DNA of 21,393 nt from Chitinophagaceae bacterium (GTDB taxonomy: Bacteria > Bacteroidota > Bacteroidia > Chitinophagales > Chitinophagaceae), in assembly GCA_008080615.1 (NCBI GenBank), contig VIKJ01000035.1, forward strand, positions 1 to 21,393. Direction: 5' to 3'. The notes below the pieces were generated by a model, which saw nothing but the letters and a program-made list of their open reading frames with translations, did not search any database and was not told the origin of the DNA. A program made the translations under genes and the position numbers. This document shows, in pieces, positions 15,557-21,393 of this stretch; position 1 is the stretch's first letter; each line of letters begins with the position of its first letter.

Positions 15557-16708
15557 ATGGGCAATAGATACTACTCACTAGATGTTTTTCGCGGCGCTAC
15601 AGTAGCGTTGATGATTTTGGTGAATAATCCAGGTAGTTGGGGCCATATATTTGGCCCATTAGAACATGCTCCTTGGCATGGTCTTACCCCTACCGATTTG
15701 GTCTTCCCCTTCTTTTTATTTGCAGTAGGTAATGCCATGGCATTTGTGATGCCCCGCTTTGAGCAAGCTGGCCCTGCTGAGTTTTGGAAAAAAGTACTCA
15801 AAAGAACCTTACTGATTTTTGCCATTGGTTTATTCTTGAATTGGAGCCCCTTTGTAAAATGGAGCGGAGAGTCCCAAGTTGCCAAAACCTGGGAAAATAT
15901 TCGCATACTGGGCGTATTACAAAGAATTGCCCTCTGCTACTTTTTTGCCTCTGTAATTGTTTTTTATGGCAAAACCAGAGGCGCATTTATCATGGGGATG
16001 ATTATCCTAATGCTCTATTGGTTTATTTGTTTTGCTGCAGGACAAGCAGGTGATCCCTATAGTTTAGCAGGATGGTTTGGTACTTCTATCGACATCAATA
16101 TATTGGGTATAACCCATATTTATAAAGGCGAAGGTGTTCCTTTTGATCCAGAAGGTTTGATGAGTACCCCAGCGGCCATTGTTCAAGTGATTTTTGGATT
16201 TTTAGTTGGGCAATACATTCAACTAAAAGGAAAGCATTTTGAAATGCTCTCCCACTTACTCATTGCTGGCATCATTTTGATGGTAACAGGTTATTGCTGG
16301 AGTTTAAGTTTCCCCATCAATAAAAAAATATGGACCAGTAGTTATACCATTTACACTTCGGGCATGGCCATACTCACTTTAGGTACCCTTATTTATTGGA
16401 TTGAATTTAAAAATATCAAGGGCAATTGGAGTAAATTCTTTGATGTATTTGGAAAAAATCCCCTGTTCATTTTTGTACTCAGTGGCTTTTTACCGAGGGT
16501 ATTGGCTTTATTAAGATGGCCCAATGTGATTAATCCAGATGGTTCTAATAAATATACTTCCCCGCTACCATGGTTCTACGAAAATATTTGTAAACCCATT
16601 GCCACAGATGAAAGAGTAGGCTCCCTAGTATATGCGCTTACGATGATTGCTTTTTATTGGCTAATTGTATATATATTAGATAAAAAGAAAATCTATATCA
16701 AAGTTTAA
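15557..16708 (+). CDS. Multi-pass membrane acyltransferase, HGSNAT/DUF5009-like
   Basis: The 383-residue protein begins YYSLDVFRGATVALMILVNN, then has HAPWHGLTPTDLVFPFFLF and VGNAMAF. These match the bacterial relatives of heparan-alpha-glucosaminide N-acetyltransferase (DUF5009/YeiB-NagX group). His37 and His41, beside Trp40, are candidate catalytic residues. About ten membrane helices follow and the protein ends KKKIYIKV. Family members are thought to move acyl groups across the membrane onto amino sugars. This gene starts a rightward unit divergent from the exosortase and is followed after 9 bp by a transglutaminase-like gene. A TAACTTTA at 15532-15539, one base from the TAnnTTTG consensus, may be its promoter. 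It could act on cell-wall sugars or on the exported polysaccharide; the sequence does not decide. Confidence 0.88.
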   Translation: MGNRYYSLDVFRGATVALMILVNNPGSWGHIFGPLEHAPWHGLTPTDLVFPFFLFAVGNAMAFVMPRFEQAGPAEFWKKVLKRTLLIFAIGLFLNWSPFVKWSGESQVAKTWENIRILGVLQRIALCYFFASVIVFYGKTRGAFIMGMIILMLYWFICFAAGQAGDPYSLAGWFGTSIDINILGITHIYKGEGVPFDPEGLMSTPAAIVQVIFGFLVGQYIQLKGKHFEMLSHLLIAGIILMVTGYCWSLSFPINKKIWTSSYTIYTSGMAILTLGTLIYWIEFKNIKGNWSKFFDVFGKNPLFIFVLSGFLPRVLALLRWPNVINPDGSNKYTSPLPWFYENICKPIATDERVGSLVYALTMIAFYWLIVYILDKKKIYIKV

Positions 16709-16717
16709 GTCCCCCCA

Positions 16718-17512
16718 ATGAAAACCCTTATTACTAAAATTATTTTTAGAAAAAGCATCATTCTATTTGTAATTGGCATAACACTCAGTACTACTTTTCA
16801 TTTTAAATCAGAAAGTCTTTATATTGTAGATAAAAGAAAAGAGGACGCTGGGCCAACACAAAGCATTGATTCATTTTTTGTTGCTGCTATGCGAATGACG
16901 CATACCCTGGAATTTAATCGGCAAAAAATTTTTGGAGGCAAGAAATTAGCAGGATTAAAAGCAGATTTTTTTAGGCCTGCTACCATCGATTTAATGACAG
17001 GAGATGGAGCATGTGGTAGTAATTCAACGGTATTGGCCAGAATTTTAAAAGCAGGTGGATATCAAGTAAGAATTGCACATATGTCTGTAGAAAATTTGGC
17101 TGCTGGGCATATGGTAGTGGAAGCGAAAAAAAGAAGCAATTGGATTGTACTAGATCCACTATTGCAACAATATTTTAAGAAACCAGATGGTGGGCTTGCT
17201 TCCTTTAAAGATGTACAAACAAATTGGGCTTATTATCAACAACAAACTAGCCCTAGTTATGTACCAGCTTATAAATATGAATCGGTACGATATACCAACT
17301 GGAACAAAATTCCATTGCTGGGTAATTTTATTCAATCTAGTTTAGGAATAGTCATTGGTAAAGAACAAACCAATGATATAGCCATTCGTTCCTACATTTT
17401 GAGGAAATATCATTTTTTATACCTATTTAGCTTAACGGTATTTATTTTTTCTTGTTGCTGGCTCTTAGTGGCTATTCAAATAAAAAGAAAACAGAAAATT
17501 AACGCAGTTTAA
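16718..17512 (+). CDS. Membrane-anchored transglutaminase-like cysteine protein
   Basis: The 264-residue protein has an N-terminal membrane segment (SIILFVIGITLSTTF, 13-27), a central domain and a C-terminal helix (FLYLFSLTVFIFSCCWLLVAI, 233-253) followed by KRKQK. The central part carries the transglutaminase/papain-like triad in order: Cys99 in GDGACGSNSTVLARIL, His131 in LAAGHMVVEA and Asp146 in WIVLDPLL. The topology puts the domain in the periplasm. Such domains act as amidases, peptidases or cross-linking enzymes. Transcribed 9 bp after the membrane acyltransferase and close to the exosortase, it may process or cross-link the sorted protein or its anchor; this is inference. Its end overlaps the convergent acyltransferase gene by 14 bp. 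Confidence 0.82.
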   Translation: MKTLITKIIFRKSIILFVIGITLSTTFHFKSESLYIVDKRKEDAGPTQSIDSFFVAAMRMTHTLEFNRQKIFGGKKLAGLKADFFRPATIDLMTGDGACGSNSTVLARILKAGGYQVRIAHMSVENLAAGHMVVEAKKRSNWIVLDPLLQQYFKKPDGGLASFKDVQTNWAYYQQQTSPSYVPAYKYESVRYTNWNKIPLLGNFIQSSLGIVIGKEQTNDIAIRSYILRKYHFLYLFSLTVFIFSCCWLLVAIQIKRKQKINAV

Positions 17513-17957
17513 TAGCAGGATTGCCTGCATAAACTCCGGGCTCAGTAATATCTTTACTAACAACAGCACCCGCCCCAATTACCACATGGCTACAAATTTG
17601 TACAGGTAAAATAGTAGCATTGCTACCAATAGAAACATGATCGGCTATATTGGTAGCTTTCCATTTGGTTGCATCATTAACAGGGCCGCCGTTGGCAAAT
17701 AAATCATTCACAAACATTACTCCATGCCCAATAAAACAATCATGGCCTATTTGTACCAAGGAGCAAATAAAACTGTGTGATTGTATTTTACAGCGCTCCC
17801 CAATCACAACCCCCTTTTGAATTTCAGTGAAAGGCCCAATAAAACTATTGCTTCCGATTTGGCATTCATAGATATTGCAAGGAGATACAATGGTCACATT
17901 TTCACCCATGCTAACATCACGAATACAGGATTCAACTAAATTAAATGGGTTGGCCAT
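17499..17957 (-). CDS. Hexapeptide-repeat N-acyltransferase, WlbB/WxcM-N-like
   Basis: This 152-residue left-handed beta-helix protein has successive hexapeptide turns: IGSNSFIGPF, VVIGERCKIQSHSF, VQIGHDCFIGHG, VSIGSNATILP and HVVIGAGAVVSKDI. It ends in the conserved VYAGNPAIKLR. The insert GHGVMFVNDLFANGGPVND resembles the active-site loop of WlbB/WbpD/WxcM-type enzymes, which acylate the amino group of a UDP- or dTDP-amino sugar using acyl-CoA. It follows the WlbA-like dehydrogenase by 63 bp and is the last gene of the rightmost operon. It is shorter than typical WlbB (about 190 aa), with fewer repeats. No aminotransferase that would make its substrate is present nearby. Confidence 0.85.
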   Translation of the reverse strand: MANPFNLVESCIRDVSMGENVTIVSPCNIYECQIGSNSFIGPFTEIQKGVVIGERCKIQSHSFICSLVQIGHDCFIGHGVMFVNDLFANGGPVNDATKWKATNIADHVSIGSNATILPVQICSHVVIGAGAVVSKDITEPGVYAGNPAIKLR

Positions 17958-18020
17958 TTTTGATTGATTGATGATTTTTAATCAGATGAATTTATTGTAT
18001 AAATCATTGGTGATCTTTCG

Positions 18021-19040
18021 TTATTTTTTTTGATATTGCATAATTTCTTGAATCACCTGAATGGTGGCAGCAGCTTCTGAAACAGTTGTATAGTAAGGCT
18101 TCCCATGCTTCAATGTATTTACCATACTCTCGTACACATAGTGATGATTGCGCATAGAGCCTTGGTAGGTTCCATAATCGTTGGCTTCTTCTACAGTTAT
18201 TTTTTTAACAAATCCTTCAGGTAGTTTTAACCCCTCCACATCTCCAAACTCAATCTCATTTAAATACGCCCCACCAATTTTCACGATTCCCTTTTCTCCT
18301 AAAATGGTTAAGGATCCTTCTCTATTTTTTTCATAGGCATTCACTGAATAATGCATGGTTCCAATACTCCCATTAGCCCATTCAAAAATCACTACTCCCT
18401 GATCCTCCCCTTCAATGGTTGATTGATGGGCCAAATTATTTAAAGTAGCAGTTAGTTTTTTAGGCATCCCAAAAAACCATATAAGTATATCGATGAAATG
18501 GCTGAACTGAGTAAATAAAATGCCGCCGTCAAAAGTTTTTGTTCCATGCCATTCATCCGCATAATAAGCGGCATTCCTATTCCAAAAACAGTTCAGCTGA
18601 ACACTATAAATAGTACCCAATTGCTGCAGATCTAATAATTGTTTTACAGCTTGCACAGGTGGGTTAAACCTATTTTGCATTACTGTAAACAGATTTCGTT
18701 GATTGAGTGTAGCAACCTCTATCATTCTATTTGCATCTTCTAAATGGATAGCCATGGGCTTTTCTACCAATACATGAAAGCCGGCATTCATTGCAGCAAT
18801 CGCATGGGAAGCATGCAACCCATTGGGCGAACAAATCACTACTACATCTATGCCTTTTTCATTTTTGAATAATTCATTGGCCAATTGATAAAAATGAGCG
18901 CCATGCAATTGTGCAAATAGTTCTCCCTTTTCATCATCAATGTCACATACGGCTACTAATTGTCCATATTGCTTTATCTGCGCTGCATGAATTGCAGCAG
19001 CTTTTCCGCAACCAATAATGGCAAATTGTAGTAGTTGCAT
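18021..19040 (-). CDS. Gfo/Idh/MocA-family NAD-dependent dehydrogenase, WlbA/WbpB-like
   Basis: The 339-residue protein has an N-terminal Rossmann fold (FAIIGCGKAAAIHA, residues 6-19), the conserved VEKPMA with Lys94, and a C-terminal domain with YADEWHGTKTFDGGILFTQF followed by SHFIDILIWFFG (His181, Asp184). That combination resembles WlbA/WbpB, which oxidise C3 of UDP-N-acetylglucosaminuronic acid, more than inositol or glucose dehydrogenases. It is soluble and cytoplasmic. It starts only 2 bp after the nucleotidyltransferase stop, so co-translation is likely, and is followed by a WlbB-like acyltransferase. This suggests synthesis of an acylated 3-amino or keto sugar nucleotide. The matching aminotransferase and UDP-sugar 6-dehydrogenase are not in the window. 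Family sure; substrate inferred. Confidence 0.87.
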   Translation of the reverse strand: MQLLQFAIIGCGKAAAIHAAQIKQYGQLVAVCDIDDEKGELFAQLHGAHFYQLANELFKNEKGIDVVVICSPNGLHASHAIAAMNAGFHVLVEKPMAIHLEDANRMIEVATLNQRNLFTVMQNRFNPPVQAVKQLLDLQQLGTIYSVQLNCFWNRNAAYYADEWHGTKTFDGGILFTQFSHFIDILIWFFGMPKKLTATLNNLAHQSTIEGEDQGVVIFEWANGSIGTMHYSVNAYEKNREGSLTILGEKGIVKIGGAYLNEIEFGDVEGLKLPEGFVKKITVEEANDYGTYQGSMRNHHYVYESMVNTLKHGKPYYTTVSEAAATIQVIQEIMQYQKK

Positions 19041-19042
19041 AA

Positions 19043-19771
19043 TTAATTAAATAAAGTAGCTGCTTTTTCTAGGCTTTCCGGCTTACCAACGTCCAACAAA
19101 ATAGCACCCGTATGATTAAAGCCTTGCACTGCATCATTTTCACAGGCATCTAAGTACACATCAATCATAGAAAATTTACCCTCTCGCTTGATGGCAGAAA
19201 ATATAGTAGCGCTTATTACATGGATGCCACTAAAAGCCATTGATTGAATTCCCACTCTATCGTTGGCACGCAATACAGGCCCCTTCTCTTCCCCAGTGCT
19301 ATTATTTCTCCAACCCACCAATTGCATTGCATTATTAAATAACAAATAACGCGATGAATCTCTTTCACTTACGGCTAATGTTGCCAATGGTTTATTTTGT
19401 TGATGCGCTTTGATCATGTTACCCAAATCCATATTGGTGAGTATATCTGCATTCATCAAAACAAAATCAGTATCCCCTTTAAAATACCAGGCGGCTTTTT
19501 GTAATCCTCCACCTGTTTCTAAAACGGCTTTTGTTTCATCAGAGATAGTTACTACCGATCCCCATCCATTATTTGCGCTAATTGTATTGATAATTTGATC
19601 GGCAAAATGATGCACATTCACAATTACTTCATCAATACCAAACTGTTGTAAATAAACAATGTTTCGCTCTAACAAACTCTTCCCATTTACCATCGCCAAT
19701 GCCTTGGGATGATGATCTGTAAAGGGTTTTAGCCTAGTACCCAATCCTGCTGCTAAAATCATTGCTTTCAT
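19043..19771 (-). CDS. Sugar-1-phosphate nucleotidyltransferase, MurU-like
   Basis: The 242-residue protein has an intact pyrophosphorylase signature, MILAAGLGTRLKPFT (residues 4-18), then HPKALAMVNGK with Lys23. The metal aspartate is in LMNADILTNMD (Asp109), and a late segment reads FSMIDVYLDA. It is short, with no beta-helix acetyltransferase domain, like MurU (MurNAc-1-phosphate uridylyltransferase) and mannose-1-phosphate guanylyltransferase-like proteins. It follows a sugar kinase of the AmgK type by 10 bp. In Pseudomonas, AmgK and MurU together turn anomeric MurNAc into UDP-MurNAc in peptidoglycan salvage. The same pairing here makes an amino-sugar 1-phosphate the likely substrate. The following dehydrogenase could instead mean a precursor for polysaccharide. 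Confidence 0.85.
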   Translation of the reverse strand: MKAMILAAGLGTRLKPFTDHHPKALAMVNGKSLLERNIVYLQQFGIDEVIVNVHHFADQIINTISANNGWGSVVTISDETKAVLETGGGLQKAAWYFKGDTDFVLMNADILTNMDLGNMIKAHQQNKPLATLAVSERDSSRYLLFNNAMQLVGWRNNSTGEEKGPVLRANDRVGIQSMAFSGIHVISATIFSAIKREGKFSMIDVYLDACENDAVQGFNHTGAILLDVGKPESLEKAATLFN

Positions 19772-19781
19772 CTACTTCAAT

Positions 19782-21221
19782 TTATTTTACCCAGTTATGG
19801 CTATTGGTATGCTTCAAATTCACTTTTACTTTATACTTATTGCGCAAATGCCTAGCGGTTTGTTCTGCTGCATAAACACTGCGGTGTTGCCCACCTGTGC
19901 ATCCAAAATTAATCATCAGGTGTTCAAAATCTCGGCTTAAGTAATTTTCTACGGTGATATCAATTAAGTCCCAAACACTATTTAAGTACTTACCCATTTT
20001 AGTTCGCTGATCTAAAAAATCTTGCACCGATTTATCCTGCCCCGTAAATTTTTTATACTCATCAAATCGTCCAGGATTTAAAATACCGCGCATATCAAAC
20101 ATGAACCCGCCCCCATTCTCTGTATCATCTAATGGTATTCCTTTTTTGTAACTAAAACTACATACTTCAATTACCAATGGTGTTTCAGCTGTTGCCTGTG
20201 GCACTTGAAATCGTTCAATCATTTCATTGGCCACCACCAAATGCAATACTCTGTCAAACTCTGGCGTAACAATCCCTACGCGCTCTTTGTCTATAAAAAA
20301 TTTCAAGTTCTGCAATGCCAATGGAATGCTAGATAAAAAATGCGCTTTGCGTTCAAACAATCCCCTGAAACCATAAGCTCCCAATACTTGTAACAAACGA
20401 ATGAGTACATAGCCATTGTACTGGCTTACAAATGTGATGCGATCTACTGGATGCGCTAATAATTGATCTACCTCATCCATATAATAATCTAGCAAACTTC
20501 TTTTCCATTCTTCACTCAGTTCTGCCTTGGCCTGCCACAATAAAGAAGCCACATCATATTGCAAGGCGCCCTTCATTCCTCCTTGATAATCTATAAAATA
20601 GACCGCATCATTTTGTACAATGATATTTCTGCTTTGAAAATCGCGGAACATAAAATACTTATGTTCTGTGCGTGTTAAATAAGTGCTCAATGCATCAAAG
20701 TCTTCTAGCATCGCTTGCTTATCGTAGGGCAGTTGTAGCGTATCTAAAAAATAATATTTAAAATACAGCAGGTCACTCATGATGGCCTGCTTGCCAAATT
20801 CTTTGGCAGTTAAACACCAATCATAGTTGAGCCCTTTGTCTCCCAATACTTGTATGCGGGCCAGTTGAGATAAACTTTGTTTAAATAAATCATACACATA
20901 ATCATTATGCCCATGGGCTTCTAATTGATTCAGCAAGGAGGAGATTCCTAGGTCTTCCTGAATATACAATGTATGATCTTCATTAGCACCATAAATAGAA
21001 GGAACAGGCAATCCCACATTTTTAAAATGCTGGCTAAAATGAATAAACGTAGCTGTTTCTTTGGTGTTGCTGCTATGGGTTGCTATAAAGGTTTTATCAC
21101 CTGCATAAATTCTAAAATATACCCGGTCACTCCCACTCTGCGGAATTTTTTCAATGCGGCTAGCGGTTTCCCCGCAAACCTTGGTAAATAATTGGCCAAT
21201 CGCTTCAATAACAGCTTCCAT
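19782..21221 (-). CDS. AmgK-like sugar kinase fused to a RapZ C-terminal domain
   Basis: The start is set at ATG 21219-21221 (MEAVIEAIGQLF, 479 aa); the longer frame begins at TTG 21239. Residues of about 20-330 form an aminoglycoside-phosphotransferase-type kinase: nucleotide-loop region IPQSGSDRVYFRIYAG, catalytic loop MFRDFQSRNII and metal loop VYFIDYQGGMKGALQYDVAS. Residues 350-479 match the RapZ C-terminal domain: VCSFSYKKGIP, FMFDMRGILNPGR, FTGQDKSVQDFLD and the signature NFGCTGGQHRSVYAAEQTA. In Escherichia coli this domain binds glucosamine-6-phosphate, while the RapZ N-terminal P-loop domain is absent here. The protein probably phosphorylates an amino sugar at C1 for the MurU-like enzyme, with the RapZ part sensing an amino-sugar phosphate. 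It is the first gene of this operon. Confidence 0.88.
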   Translation of the reverse strand: MEAVIEAIGQLFTKVCGETASRIEKIPQSGSDRVYFRIYAGDKTFIATHSSNTKETATFIHFSQHFKNVGLPVPSIYGANEDHTLYIQEDLGISSLLNQLEAHGHNDYVYDLFKQSLSQLARIQVLGDKGLNYDWCLTAKEFGKQAIMSDLLYFKYYFLDTLQLPYDKQAMLEDFDALSTYLTRTEHKYFMFRDFQSRNIIVQNDAVYFIDYQGGMKGALQYDVASLLWQAKAELSEEWKRSLLDYYMDEVDQLLAHPVDRITFVSQYNGYVLIRLLQVLGAYGFRGLFERKAHFLSSIPLALQNLKFFIDKERVGIVTPEFDRVLHLVVANEMIERFQVPQATAETPLVIEVCSFSYKKGIPLDDTENGGGFMFDMRGILNPGRFDEYKKFTGQDKSVQDFLDQRTKMGKYLNSVWDLIDITVENYLSRDFEHLMINFGCTGGQHRSVYAAEQTARHLRNKYKVKVNLKHTNSHNWVK

Positions 21222-21293
21222 GCGTTCGTCTAGTTTCAACGAAAATAAAGATTCGTTTGCACTTAATGCTTGTGAATTAGCCGTAGTAATATT

Positions 21294-21393
21294 TTAAAGT
21301 AAAGATGTGGTCAAATTAAAGGGCATTTCATCGTAGGTTCTACCGCCCAACTCTCTTCCGGCTTTCTTTTTATTTACACCTCCCCATTGTTTA
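21294..21393 (-). CDS. DUF5131 (phage Gp37/Gp68-like) protein, C-terminal end only
   Basis: Reading the minus strand from the right edge gives an open frame of 32 complete codons ending at TAA 21294-21296. It contains KQWGGVNKKKAGRELGGRTY followed by DEMP. The KQWGG, the basic G-R-x-L-x-G-R-T pattern and the final D-E-M-P resemble the C-terminus of DUF5131/Gp37_Gp68 proteins, which occur in phages and bacteria and whose function is uncertain. The rest of the gene lies outside the window. It ends 72 bp upstream of the kinase ATG on the same strand. Confidence 0.6.
   Translation of the reverse strand, partial: KQWGGVNKKKAGRELGGRTYDEMPFNLTTSLL

Noticed and set aside
15571..16053. Three overlapping frames within the HGSNAT-like acyltransferase gene
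   Set aside because: Charged and cysteine-containing translations without family similarity, inside a clear membrane-protein gene.
21294..21393. Right-edge DUF5131-like end as evidence for a prophage
   Set aside because: Only 32 codons are visible, the family also occurs outside phages, and no other phage gene or attachment site is present in the window.

Overview
The window looks like chromosomal DNA of a Bacteroidota bacterium, probably in or near Chitinophagaceae/Sphingobacteriia. This is inferred from a protein ending in a type IX secretion (T9SS) sorting domain, a perfect TAnnTTTG promoter element, WbsX- and BY-kinase-type polysaccharide genes, and low GC without consistent Shine-Dalgarno sites. 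I saw no tRNA, rRNA, CRISPR array or insertion sequence.

Left part (1-10,904, all minus strand). This is a surface-polysaccharide locus. In order of transcription it holds a Wza-like outer-membrane lipoprotein, a Wzc-like chain-length regulator/tyrosine kinase split by a -1 frameshift into two reading frames, an ABC exporter pair (Wzm/Wzt-like, with a Wzt-type C-terminal domain), a GT2 glycosyltransferase and a hexapeptide acyltransferase. Next come a decayed acyltransferase-3 pseudogene, a WbsX-type glycosyltransferase and a glycerophosphodiesterase-like protein. A HAD phosphatase, a sugar-nucleotidyltransferase-like protein and the start of a cupin complete the run. Spacing is tight enough for one long transcript. 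A TATATTTG box upstream of wza is its best promoter candidate.

Middle (10,905-17,512). A 384-bp divergent intergenic region with a 9-bp inverted repeat separates the polysaccharide operon from a 1087-residue T9SS-exported, probably beta-helical protein. Next is a 120-residue secreted mini-protein with a C-terminal PFDG-transmembrane-RRKK tripartite signal, resembling PID-CTERM-type exosortase substrates. It overlaps tail to tail with a small exosortase carrying the Cys/Arg/His set. Divergent from the exosortase are an HGSNAT/DUF5009-like membrane acyltransferase and a membrane-anchored transglutaminase-like protein. I read this as an exosortase sorting-and-modification module beside the polysaccharide exporter. 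It is the most interesting part of the window.

Right part (17,499-21,221, minus strand). An apparent operon encodes an AmgK-like sugar kinase fused to a RapZ C-terminal domain, a MurU-like nucleotidyltransferase, a WlbA/WbpB-like Gfo/Idh/MocA dehydrogenase and a WlbB/WxcM-type hexapeptide acyltransferase. Together they suggest salvage or activation of an amino sugar and its conversion into a modified nucleotide sugar. The right edge holds the last 32 codons of a probable DUF5131 (phage Gp37/Gp68-like) gene.

Several gene starts given here use an internal ATG, because the longest open frame begins at TTG or GTG. All functions are read from motifs by eye, and no database search was run.
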